This document shows positions 34,705 through 42,769 of a DNA stretch of 64,000 nt, piece by piece. Both the position numbers and the translations under genes were made by a program. The first letter of the stretch is position 1, and each line of letters opens with the position of its first letter. Under the pieces are notes generated by a model, which worked only from the letters and a program-made list of their open reading frames with translations, was not told where the DNA came from and ran no database searches. Origin of the DNA: UBA5189 sp040389445 (GTDB taxonomy: Bacteria > Chloroflexota > Limnocylindria > Limnocylindrales > CSP1-4); NCBI GenBank assembly GCA_040389445.1, contig JAZJZX010000002.1:434001-498000 (forward strand). The letters are read 5' to 3'.

Positions 34705-35784
34705 TCAGTCGTTGTAGAGACGCTCCTCGATCAGCTTCTCCTGAACGGTGCGCCCGTTGGGATCGAAGCAGGAGTACTCGAAGTGCTTCTCGAACTCGAG
34801 ATCGACGTTGTCCTGCCCGCCTCGATTCTTCTCCACCGAAACGATCACCCAGTCGCGGAAACGCTGCGCCTGGTACGGGTTGAACTCGATGTTGACCTTG
34901 GCCACGATGTGGTACTTCTCATTCAGGATGAGGATGATGTCCGCCTCGTAGTTGATCGCCGACGAACCACGCAGGTGGAAGTTGCGAAGACGCGAGGCCT
35001 TGAGTCCCTCCTTGTCGGCCGCGACGATCGCGATCATCGGAACCTCCTCGGACAACGCGATGTCCTTGAGGCCGTTCACCACGAAGGTGACCTTCTCCGA
35101 TTCCGTGGCCGGCTCGGGGATTTGCGGCACCTTCTGGAGGTAGTCGACGATGACCACGAGGCGCTTGTCACCGGCCAGCTCGCGGAAGCCCTGGACGAGC
35201 TGGCGGATGTTGTCGATCGTGCTCGCGGTGGCGGAACCACGGAGGAGGAACAGATTCTGCCCGTAGCGGGCAATACGGTCCAGGGAAGGGCGGAGGCGCG
35301 GGTTGTTGGCGAGATTGGGCAGCTCGGCACCTTCGGCGGCCCAGGTCCCGAGGATCTCCTTGCGGACATCCTGGATCTTGATGGCGCCGGCCTTCTGGGG
35401 CATGTGGGCGAGCGCCGATTCGAGGGCAATGAGTCGGTTCAGGAGGTAGGGTTCGTCGTGTTCGAAACAGAGGTACAGGACGCTCGCCTGGCCGGAGACC
35501 GCGATGTTCCGCGCCACCTGGAGGGCCATCGTCGTCTTGCCGGTGCCCTGCGCGCCGCCGAGCAGGAGGAGCTCTCCGGGGCGGATGCCGCCCCCGATGG
35601 TCTTGTCCATGGGCGTGAGCCCGAGCGGGATGGGCTGATACTCGCCGAGTCTGCCGCTCACGACCTTGTCATTGAGGTCGACCAGCACGTCCAGCGCCGA
35701 GAGCGGGGCCATGCTGCCCGTGTCGGAATCGAGACGCCAGCCGCCGTTGCCCGTCTCCACCGTTGGTTTCGCCTTGGTCACCAC
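34705..35784 (-). CDS. Stand-alone DnaB C-terminal-like RecA-fold ATPase
   Basis: 359 aa from GTG 35784, with GGGGAGG about 11 nt upstream. An ATG at 35823 in the same frame overlaps the -10 hexamer TACGAT and so cannot be used. Residues ~50-340 match the DnaB helicase C-terminal domain: GLTPMDKTIGGGIRPGELLLLGG, Walker A GGAQGTGKTTMALQ, Walker B VVIVDYLQKVP, GSSAINYEADIILIL and KNRGGQDNVDLEFEKHFEYSCF. The DnaB N-terminal domain is absent, so it is not the main replicative helicase. It may be a DnaB-derived regulator, phage-type helicase domain or KaiC-like ATPase. Confidence 0.8.
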   Translation of the reverse strand: MVTKAKPTVETGNGGWRLDSDTGSMAPLSALDVLVDLNDKVVSGRLGEYQPIPLGLTPMDKTIGGGIRPGELLLLGGAQGTGKTTMALQVARNIAVSGQASVLYLCFEHDEPYLLNRLIALESALAHMPQKAGAIKIQDVRKEILGTWAAEGAELPNLANNPRLRPSLDRIARYGQNLFLLRGSATASTIDNIRQLVQGFRELAGDKRLVVIVDYLQKVPQIPEPATESEKVTFVVNGLKDIALSEEVPMIAIVAADKEGLKASRLRNFHLRGSSAINYEADIILILNEKYHIVAKVNIEFNPYQAQRFRDWVIVSVEKNRGGQDNVDLEFEKHFEYSCFDPNGRTVQEKLIEERLYND

Positions 35785-35821
35785 GCTTGCCTGAACCTCC
35801 CCGCTTGGTTTCCGAGGCCGC

Positions 35822-35827
35822 ATCGTA
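35822..35827 (-). promoter_or_regulatory. -10 element of the DnaB-like ATPase gene
   Basis: TACGAT overlaps an in-frame ATG (35823). The transcript should start near 35815, leaving a leader that contains GGGGAGG before the GTG pair at 35784/35781. Confidence 0.45.
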
Positions 35828-35893
35828 GCACCAGGGCCCGCGTCGTCATCTGCCCCGACGGCCGTTCCCCCCGGCCATTCGTACTACCTGCGG

Positions 35894-37288
35894 CTAGGCC
35901 TCGGGGCGATATTCGGATCCGAGGATGTCCCAGAGCACGCAGATCGTGCGAATGCCGGTCTCGTAGTTGGCCAGCACCATCGATTCGTTCGGAGCGTGGG
36001 CGTGGTCATCGGGATTCGAGAAGCCCATGAGGATCACCGGCAGGTCCAGCTGGCGCCTGAACATCTCCGCGACCGGAATCGACCCACCTGATCCGATGAA
36101 GACGGGGGCCCGCCCAAAGGTCGCTTCCAGGGCTCGCACCGCCGCGAGCGTGACGGGGTGGTCGATCGGGGTACGAACCGGGTTCCCGGTGCCCAGAAGC
36201 TGTACGTCCACCGAGACCCCGGGCGGACAGACCGCCTTGACATGCGCCACGAACGCCGGAAACAGGGCGACGGGGTCCTGGTCGGCAACGAGCCGCATGC
36301 TCACCTTCGCGTGCGCCTGCGCCGGGATGATCGTCTTGGAACCTTCACCCTGGAATCCGCTCCACAGGCCGTTGACGTCGAGCGTGGGCCGCGCCCATTT
36401 GCGCTCCAGGACCGAGTACCCCGTCTCGCCCTGCAGGGGGCCGGACCCGATGGACTCGCGATAGGCATCGTCGTCGAACGACAGGCCGGCAAGCCGTGCC
36501 CTGGCGTCGGGGTCGAGCGCGACGACCGTATCGTAGAAGCCGGGCACGAGGATCCGCCCCGTGCGGTCCTTGAGGGCCGCGATGATCTGGGCCAGGGCAT
36601 TCGCCGGATTCTCGACTGCGCCGCCGTAGCTGCCGGAGTGGAGATCCGTCGGCGTGCCAGTCACGTCGATCTGCGTGTAGAGCATCCCGCGGAGCGTCTC
36701 GGTGATCGCCGGGACGTTGCCCTCGAAGAATCCGGTATCCGAAATGACGACCGCATCCGCGCCGAGACGGACCCGGTTCGCCTCGAGCCACCCTGGCAGG
36801 CTGGCGGAAGTCGACTCCTCCTCCCCTTCGAACACGATCCGGATATTGACGGGCAGCTCGCCCCTGGTCGCGAACAGGGCCTCGGCCGCCCGGAGGTGCA
36901 TGTGCAGCTGGCCCTTGTCGTCGGCCGAACCGCGGCCGACGATCCGGCCGTCACGCACGAACGATTCGAAGGGCGCCGCCTCCCACAGCTCGATCGGGTC
37001 GACCGGCTGGACGTCGTAGTGGCAGTAGACGATCACGGTCGGCGCCTCGGCCGCGTGGAGCCAGTCGGCATAGACGATCGGATGCCACGGCGTTTCGCAG
37101 ACCTCGGCGTTCTCGAACCCGATCCGCGTCAGCTCGGACGCGATCCACTCGGCGGCTCGGCGAATATCGGCCGCGTGCTCAGGCAGCGCCGAGATGCTGG
37201 GGATCCGGAGCAACTCCAGCAGGGATTCGAGACGCGCGGCGGCGGTGGCATCGAGCTGGGCGTCGAGCGCTGGATCCAGGGTGGTCAT
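35894..37288 (-). CDS. M20-family dipeptidase/deacylase
   Basis: 464 aa from the ATG at 37288 with GGAGGG 5 nt upstream. Di-zinc peptidase of the M20 CNDP-like group: zinc ligands and catalytic residues are in VIVYCHYDVQPVD, GRGSADDKGQLHMH, FEGEEESTSASL and the final PNESMV. A lid/dimerisation domain (TPTDLHSGSYGGAVENPANALAQ) lies in the middle. It would hydrolyse dipeptides or N-acyl amino acids in the cytosol. It stands alone between ftsH and the DnaB-like gene. Confidence 0.92.
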   Translation of the reverse strand: MTTLDPALDAQLDATAAARLESLLELLRIPSISALPEHAADIRRAAEWIASELTRIGFENAEVCETPWHPIVYADWLHAAEAPTVIVYCHYDVQPVDPIELWEAAPFESFVRDGRIVGRGSADDKGQLHMHLRAAEALFATRGELPVNIRIVFEGEEESTSASLPGWLEANRVRLGADAVVISDTGFFEGNVPAITETLRGMLYTQIDVTGTPTDLHSGSYGGAVENPANALAQIIAALKDRTGRILVPGFYDTVVALDPDARARLAGLSFDDDAYRESIGSGPLQGETGYSVLERKWARPTLDVNGLWSGFQGEGSKTIIPAQAHAKVSMRLVADQDPVALFPAFVAHVKAVCPPGVSVDVQLLGTGNPVRTPIDHPVTLAAVRALEATFGRAPVFIGSGGSIPVAEMFRRQLDLPVILMGFSNPDDHAHAPNESMVLANYETGIRTICVLWDILGSEYRPEA

Positions 37289-37362
37289 CAAGCCCTCCAC
37301 ATGGTTCGGCCGGCCCTCCGGGGGGAGGCACCGGCCGCTGATTCGTCGTGAGGTTGGCCTGC

Positions 37363-39309
37363 TCAGGCAGGATTCGGTGCCGGTGCCGAAGCGGGCGGGA
37401 CATCGCGCTCGGACGGACGATCCGGCGGCGTCTCGGCGTCACCCGAGCCGTGTTCGCGCGGCGGCAGCCCGTGCAGCGTCTTCTTGGGCGGCAGATCCGC
37501 GAAGAGCGTTTCGAAGCCGTCCGAATCGACGGTCTCCTCGGCGATCAGCTTCTGGGCCAATGCCTCGAGTCGCGCCCGGTGCGTTTCAAGGACCTCGGTC
37601 GCCCGTTCGTAGGCCCGGTCGACGAGCGCCCGGACCTCTTCGTCGATCTGGCGGGCGATCTCATCCGAGTAGTTGCGCTGCTCACCGATCTGGCGACCGA
37701 GGAAGACGAGCTCGTCCCGCTGCCCGAACGACAGGGGCCCGAGGCGATCGCTCATCCCGAACTCGGTGACCATCCGGCGAGCCAGACTGGTCGCCTTCTC
37801 GATGTCGTTGCTGGATCCGGTCGTGGTGTCCCCGAAGACCAGCCGCTCGGCAACGTTGCCGCCGAGCAGGCCGGCGAGCTTGTCCTCGAACTCCGACTTC
37901 GACTGGAGATAGCGATCCTCGGTCGGGAGGGCCATGGTGTAGCCGAGGGCCATGCCGCGACTGACGATGGTGACCTTGCTCACGGGATCGCATTTCGGCA
38001 GCACCCGCTGGACGACCGCGTGACCGCCCTCGTGGTAGGCGATGATGAGCTTCTCGGCATCGGAGATGATCCGCGACTTGCGCTCCGGGCCGGCCACGAT
38101 CCGCTCGAGCGCCTCCTCGAAGTCCGGCATCGCGATGACCTTCTTGTTCCGACGGGCCGCGAGGATGGCACCCTCGTTGATGAGGTTCGCGAGGTCGGCG
38201 CCCGAGAATCCCGGCGACAGGCGGGCGAGCCCTTCGATGGAGACGGCCTTGTCCAGGGGCTTGCCCTTGATATGAACCTTCAGGATGGCGACACGCCCCT
38301 TCATGTCCGGGCGGTCGAGGATGACCTGACGATCGAAGCGGCCGGGGCGGAGCAGAGCCGGATCGAGGACGTCCGGCCGGTTCGTCGCCGCGACGACGAT
38401 CACGCCGGTGTTGGTGTCGAAGCCGTCCATCTCGACGAGGATCTGGTTGAGCGTCTGCTCTCGCTCGTCGTGGCTGCCGCCGAGGCCGGCCCCGCGCTGG
38501 CGGCCCACGGCGTCGATCTCGTCCACGAACACGATGCACGGGCTGTTGCGCTTGGCCTGATCGAACAGGTCGCGGACGCGGCTGGCGCCGACGCCCACGA
38601 ACATCTCGACGAACTCCGAGCCGGAGATGCTGAAGAAGGGAACCCCGGCCTCGCCGGCCACGGCGCGCGCCATGAGTGTCTTGCCGGTACCTGGAGGCCC
38701 GACGAGGAGGACGCCCCGCGGGATCCGCGCCCCGAGCGTGTTGAATTTCTCGGGGAATTTGAGGAACTCGACGATCTCCTGGAGTTCCGTCTTGGCCTCA
38801 TCCACGCCCGCCACGTCGGCGAAGGTGACCACGCTCTTGTTCCCGAGGAACATGCGGGCGCGGCTCTTGCCGAAGGACATCGCCTGGCTGTTGGTCCCCT
38901 GGGCCTGACGCATCATGAAGTAGATGAAGGCACCGATGACCACGAGCGGCAGCACCACGCTGACCGCCGTCAGGATCCACCCGTTGTCGGAGGCCGCCTC
39001 GGCCCGGAAGATCGACGGATCGAGCGTCCGGCCCCCGTCTGTTGCGGCCTGACGCATGTCCGGCAGGACCTGGGTGAGGATGCTCGGGACCGTGACGGTG
39101 TAGGTTGTTCCGTCCGACTTCTTGACGGTGAGGGTGTCCGATCGTTGGATGACCTCGGTCACCTGGCCGGCGCCGACTTCGTTGAGGAACTTGCCGTACC
39201 CGGTCGAGCCGGGTCCGGTCGTCTGGTTGAGCCATGAATAGAGCAGCGCTGCCACGCCGAGCGCGAGCAGGATCATCAGTGCGCCGTTGCGCATGAATCT
39301 GGGATTCAA
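37363..39309 (-). CDS. ftsH: ATP-dependent zinc metalloprotease FtsH
   Basis: 648 aa from a TTG at 39309, chosen because GGAGG lies 6 nt upstream; the next ATG (39294) would be 21 nt from it. There are two N-terminal membrane helices (about 9-28 and 110-132) with a periplasmic domain between. The AAA+ domain has Walker A GPPGTGKT and Walker B VFVDEIDAVG, the pore loop is in SGSEFVEMFVGVGASRVRD, and the zinc site HEGGH is near residue 430. A Pro-rich tail of 40 residues ends the chain. It degrades membrane and short-lived proteins. Its leader is preceded by TATACT. Confidence 0.97.
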   Translation of the reverse strand: MNPRFMRNGALMILLALGVAALLYSWLNQTTGPGSTGYGKFLNEVGAGQVTEVIQRSDTLTVKKSDGTTYTVTVPSILTQVLPDMRQAATDGGRTLDPSIFRAEAASDNGWILTAVSVVLPLVVIGAFIYFMMRQAQGTNSQAMSFGKSRARMFLGNKSVVTFADVAGVDEAKTELQEIVEFLKFPEKFNTLGARIPRGVLLVGPPGTGKTLMARAVAGEAGVPFFSISGSEFVEMFVGVGASRVRDLFDQAKRNSPCIVFVDEIDAVGRQRGAGLGGSHDEREQTLNQILVEMDGFDTNTGVIVVAATNRPDVLDPALLRPGRFDRQVILDRPDMKGRVAILKVHIKGKPLDKAVSIEGLARLSPGFSGADLANLINEGAILAARRNKKVIAMPDFEEALERIVAGPERKSRIISDAEKLIIAYHEGGHAVVQRVLPKCDPVSKVTIVSRGMALGYTMALPTEDRYLQSKSEFEDKLAGLLGGNVAERLVFGDTTTGSSNDIEKATSLARRMVTEFGMSDRLGPLSFGQRDELVFLGRQIGEQRNYSDEIARQIDEEVRALVDRAYERATEVLETHRARLEALAQKLIAEETVDSDGFETLFADLPPKKTLHGLPPREHGSGDAETPPDRPSERDVPPASAPAPNPA

Positions 39310-39315
39310 GGAATG

Positions 39316-39320
39316 CCTCC
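39316..39320 (-). promoter_or_regulatory. Shine-Dalgarno that sets the TTG start of ftsH
   Basis: GGAGG 6 nt before TTG 39309; the alternative ATG is 21 nt away. Confidence 0.6.
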
Positions 39321-39357
39321 GGGCGGACGGGCCAGTGATTCAGCCGATCCTGCGGCG

Positions 39358-39363
39358 AGTATA
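39358..39363 (-). promoter_or_regulatory. -10 element of ftsH (leadered)
   Basis: TATACT with a predicted leader of about 42 nt that contains the GGAGG. Confidence 0.5.
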
Positions 39364-39539
39364 GGCCGGGATTCGGTCAACCCGCCAAAGGACCCGATCA
39401 CCTCGGACTCCGTCCGCACCCGACGCCCACTGCGCTCGCGGTGTTCCGGGCCCCGTCCCCGGACCCGCTTCGGCAGGCTCGGGCCGCGCCCCGCACATGC
39501 CGCGGACCCTGGCCGGGAAAGGGGCGTCGGGAGTGGAGA

Positions 39540-39614
39540 TGGTAGCGGAGGGCGGATTTGAACCACCGACCAAGGGCTTATGAGTCCCCTGCTCTACCAC
39601 TGAGCTACTCCGCC
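39540..39614 (-). tRNA. tRNA with CAT anticodon (elongator tRNA-Met, or tRNA-Ile2)
   Basis: 75 nt including an encoded CCA. Acceptor GGCGGAG pairs with CTCCGCT (G1-U72 wobble at the end), D stem GCTC/GAGC, anticodon loop CTCATAA, T arm GGTGG-TTCAAAT-CCGCC, discriminator A. The anticodon stem GGGGA/GCCCT has a 27-43 G-U pair and an A31-G39 mismatch next to the loop. The anticodon CAU is read as Met unless C34 is lysidinylated (Ile2); the body is not an initiator type because position 1-72 can pair. It lies between the divIC-like gene and ftsH on the same strand. Confidence 0.93.
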
Positions 39615-39682
39615 GCAGGCGGAATTCTATCGCACCGCTGTCAGGAGGCGATCCCTGACGACGGGCCGGAGCCTTCCCGACC

Positions 39683-40309
39683 CTATCCGGATCCGAAGAG
39701 GATCCGGAGCCAGGTGTCGAGTGGCCCCTTTGCCGGGTCCGGAGCGCCGAGGCGAAGACTCGCCGATCCCGGGGCGTCCGCCGCCAGGGGCGACGCCCCG
39801 GGCTGCAGCGCAAACGGGATCTCGGCAGGGCTGCCGAGGCGGTACGCGCGCGCCTGCTGATCGACATAGCGCTGTTCCCGGATCAGGGTCAGTTCCCGCT
39901 GCATCGCGCCCACCTGATCCTGCATGGCGGCATTCGCCGCTCGTAGTTCGTCGGCGCGGGCGGACGCCGCCGAGGCCGTTGCAACCTGCCGGCCGAAGGA
40001 GATCAGGGCCCATGCCAGGGCGACCACCGCCACCACGTGGAGCAGACGGCGCGGTGAGATCGAGGCCATCGGGATCACACCAGGATCGCGTGCATCCGGG
40101 AGGACGGGGCGAGGCGGAACGCGCGTCTCCCCGGCTCGACCGGCGTCCGGGCGCTCGACCGGGCGGGTCGAGCCCGGTTCGTCGTCCTGGGTGGCGCCCG
40201 GCCCTCGAAGGAAGGACGGGATCGCCGACAGATCCGCAGTCGCCCCGAACTCGAACGCGCGCAGATCAGGCGCGCCACCCTGCACTCCGTGTTCGGTCGG
40301 GTCGTCCAT
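39683..40309 (-). CDS. DivIC/FtsB-like septum formation protein
   Basis: 208 aa. About 80 N-terminal cytoplasmic residues are Pro/Arg/Asp-rich; a membrane helix (LLHVVAVVALAWALISFG, about 89-106) is followed by a coiled coil (ADELRAANAAMQDQVGAMQRELTLIREQRYVDQQARAY) and RLGSPAEIPF. This is the usual order for DivIC/FtsB proteins of the divisome FtsQLB complex. The last 45 residues are low complexity with WLRILFG at the end. The long cytoplasmic tail is unusual for the family. The start is leaderless type, divergent from mrfA. Confidence 0.75.
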   Translation of the reverse strand: MDDPTEHGVQGGAPDLRAFEFGATADLSAIPSFLRGPGATQDDEPGSTRPVERPDAGRAGETRVPPRPVLPDARDPGVIPMASISPRRLLHVVAVVALAWALISFGRQVATASAASARADELRAANAAMQDQVGAMQRELTLIREQRYVDQQARAYRLGSPAEIPFALQPGASPLAADAPGSASLRLGAPDPAKGPLDTWLRILFGSG

Positions 40310-40316
40310 TGCCGGG

Positions 40317-40322
40317 AGCGTA
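40317..40322 (-). promoter_or_regulatory. -10 element of the DivIC-like gene, leaderless type
   Basis: TACGCT, 7 nt, then the ATG; no Shine-Dalgarno. It is divergent from the mrfA promoter at 40412. Confidence 0.5.
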
Positions 40323-40411
40323 GCTAACCCTCACCTCGCCGTCAACAGGAGATACGTGCGCACCCGAACCCGTGCCAGGCAAGGTGACACGAGCCGAAGG
40401 CAGGCTGGGTG

Positions 40412-40417
40412 TACGCT
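40412..40417 (+). promoter_or_regulatory. -10 element of mrfA-mrfB (leadered)
   Basis: TACGCT with a predicted 29-nt leader holding GGAGG 7 nt before the ATG at 40453. Confidence 0.5.
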
Positions 40418-40452
40418 GCGATCGAACGCGCGTTCGCTTTGGAGGATCTCGC

Positions 40453-42762
40453 ATGCGAACCTATGCCCCCGCAACGACGGTCGCGGTTCTGGAACGGCTG
40501 CTGGAGGACCCGTCCCTTGCCTCCGCGGTCGTGCACCACGAAGTTGTGCCCGCGGTCGATCCGGTGACGGCGCCGTTTCCGGACTGGCTCGACGCCCGGA
40601 TCGAAGCGGGTCTGCACTCGCGCGGGATCCATTCGCTGTATGCCCACCAGGCAGCCGCGATCGAAGCGGTCCATCAAGGGGAGGACGTGGTGGTCGTCAC
40701 TCCCACGGCGTCCGGCAAGACCCTCTGCTACATGCTGCCGGTGCTCCAGGCCCTGGCGACCGATCCCTCGGCCCGCGCCCTGTTCCTCTTCCCCACCAAG
40801 GCGCTGGGCCAGGATCAGGTCGCCGAGCTTGCAGGCCTCGCCCAGGCGAGTGACTTGTCCATCTCCGCGGCGACCTATGACGGAGACACGCCGGCGCCCA
40901 TTCGATCCGCCATCCGGACGGCGGGGCAGGTCGTGGTGACGAATCCGGACATGCTCCACTCAGCGATTCTCCCGCACCACACAAAGTGGTTCCAACTGTT
41001 CGAGCAGGTTCAGGTGATCGTGATCGATGAGCTGCACACCTATCGTGGTGTGTTCGGCAGCCACGTCGCGAACGTCATTCGACGCCTCCTCCGCTTGTGC
41101 CGCCACTACGGCTCGAACCCGGTCATTGTCTGCGCGTCCGCCACCATCGGGAACCCCGCCGAACTCGCCGCCCAGCTGACGGGCCGGACGCCTCGCCTCA
41201 TCGACCGAAACGGGGCGCCGCGCGGCGAGCGTCACGTGCTGCTGGTGAACCCACCGGTCCTGGATCACGCCACCGGTGCCCGCTCGTCGACGCTCTCGCA
41301 TGCACAACGCTGGGCGCTGCCGTTCCTGCGTGCCGGTCGGCAGACGATCGTCTTCGGACGGGCCCGCGTCGCCGTCGAGATCCTGCTCACCGGCCTGCGC
41401 GAGTCGCTTCGCGAGCACCTCGGGCCGCGGTCGCGCATCAGGGGCTACCGAGGCGGCTACCTCCCGACCGAACGCCGCGCCATCGAGCGCGGACTCCGGG
41501 CTGGAGAGATCCTCGGCGTGGTTTCTACCAACGCACTCGAATTGGGCGTGGACATCGGCTCGCTCGATGTCGCCGTGCTGGCGGGCTACCCGGGCTCGGT
41601 GGCCGGAACCTGGCAGCAGCTCGGTCGCGCCGGACGGCGTCTCGAACCGTCGGTCGGGATCCTGGTTGCCTCCGCCTCGCCGGTGGACCAGTACGTGATC
41701 CACCATCCGGAGTTCCTCCTGGACCGGACGCCCGAGGAAGCGAGGATTGACCCGGACAACCTGCACGTGCTGCTGGCCCACCTTCGCTGTGCGGCGTTCG
41801 AGCGGCCGTTCGAGGCCGGTGAGGTGTTCGGACCGGGGCCGGTGGACGATCTCCTTGCGTTCATCGGCGAGGAGGGGCACGTCCGTCAGGCCGCGGATGG
41901 TCGCTGGTACTGGAGCTCCGAGAATTTCCCGGCGTCCGAGGTCAGCCTTCGCGCCGCCGCGCCGGAGAACGTCGTCATCGTCGACACCACGCCGGACCGC
42001 CCGCGGGTGCTTGGCGAGGTGGACCTCTTCTCCGCCCAGGTACTCGTCCACGAGCGGGCCATCTACATCCACGAATCGGTCCAGTACCACGTGGACCGCC
42101 TCGAATGGGGCGAGCGCAAGGCCTATGTCCATCGCGTGGATGTCGACCACTACACCTACGCCAACCGAGCGGTGACGCTCAAGCCACTCGATGTCTTCGC
42201 CGAGGACTCGGCGATCGGTGGACGTCGCGTCCATGGGGAGGTCATGGTCGCGAGCCTCGTGACGCTGTTCAAGAAGCTCAAGTTCGGGACCGATGAGAAC
42301 GTCGGGTGGGGCCCGATCGACCTTCCGGAGCTCGAACTCCAGACCACCGCGTACTGGATCACGGCAGAGGCGGCAGCGGCCGGCTGGCGCCGCGACGATC
42401 TCGATGTCGCCCTCGTCGGCGCCGGTCGGGCGCTCCAGGCCGTGGCGGCCGTGCTGCTCATGGTGGACCCACGGGATCTCGGCCTCGTTTCCCAGGTCCG
42501 GTCGCCGCATCATGAATCCCCCACCATCTACCTGTACGAGGCAATGCCGGGCGGTGTCGGACTGTCCGAGCGACTGTGGGCACGGCACGACGAACTCGTT
42601 CTCGGCGCAGCGCAGCTGGTGGAGGCCTGCCAGTGCGAGAGCGGCTGTCCGGCCTGTACCGGACCTCGGCTCGACCCCCTCGTCAACGCGAAGGCGCTCG
42701 CGCTGCGCCTGCTCGGCGAGCTCGGTGCATCGACTGCCCGGCCCGCACGGTCGGTGGCCTGA
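40453..42762 (+). CDS. mrfA: MrfA/YprA-type DEAD/DEAH-box DNA helicase with DUF1998
   Basis: 769 aa from the ATG at 40453 (GGAGG 7 nt upstream). Superfamily 2 helicase: SLYAHQAAAIEAV (Q-like), Walker A TPTASGKT at 83-90, DELH box in VIVIDELHTY, CASATIGN (motif III), and VVSTNALELGVDIGSLD and GRAGRR (motifs V-VI). The C-terminal DUF1998 region holds the four-cysteine site ACQCESGCPAC. In Bacillus subtilis MrfA acts with MrfB to excise mitomycin C adducts independently of UvrABC. The MrfB-like exonuclease gene follows after 7 nt, so the pair is conserved here. Confidence 0.93.
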   Translation: MRTYAPATTVAVLERLLEDPSLASAVVHHEVVPAVDPVTAPFPDWLDARIEAGLHSRGIHSLYAHQAAAIEAVHQGEDVVVVTPTASGKTLCYMLPVLQALATDPSARALFLFPTKALGQDQVAELAGLAQASDLSISAATYDGDTPAPIRSAIRTAGQVVVTNPDMLHSAILPHHTKWFQLFEQVQVIVIDELHTYRGVFGSHVANVIRRLLRLCRHYGSNPVIVCASATIGNPAELAAQLTGRTPRLIDRNGAPRGERHVLLVNPPVLDHATGARSSTLSHAQRWALPFLRAGRQTIVFGRARVAVEILLTGLRESLREHLGPRSRIRGYRGGYLPTERRAIERGLRAGEILGVVSTNALELGVDIGSLDVAVLAGYPGSVAGTWQQLGRAGRRLEPSVGILVASASPVDQYVIHHPEFLLDRTPEEARIDPDNLHVLLAHLRCAAFERPFEAGEVFGPGPVDDLLAFIGEEGHVRQAADGRWYWSSENFPASEVSLRAAAPENVVIVDTTPDRPRVLGEVDLFSAQVLVHERAIYIHESVQYHVDRLEWGERKAYVHRVDVDHYTYANRAVTLKPLDVFAEDSAIGGRRVHGEVMVASLVTLFKKLKFGTDENVGWGPIDLPELELQTTAYWITAEAAAAGWRRDDLDVALVGAGRALQAVAAVLLMVDPRDLGLVSQVRSPHHESPTIYLYEAMPGGVGLSERLWARHDELVLGAAQLVEACQCESGCPACTGPRLDPLVNAKALALRLLGELGASTARPARSVA

Positions 42763-42769
42763 GGCAGCC

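Noticed and set aside
39430..39480. Hairpin TCCGGG...CCCGGA downstream of the tRNA as a terminator
   Set aside because: Only 6 bp with a 7-nt loop and no T-run in a high-G+C background where such repeats occur by chance.
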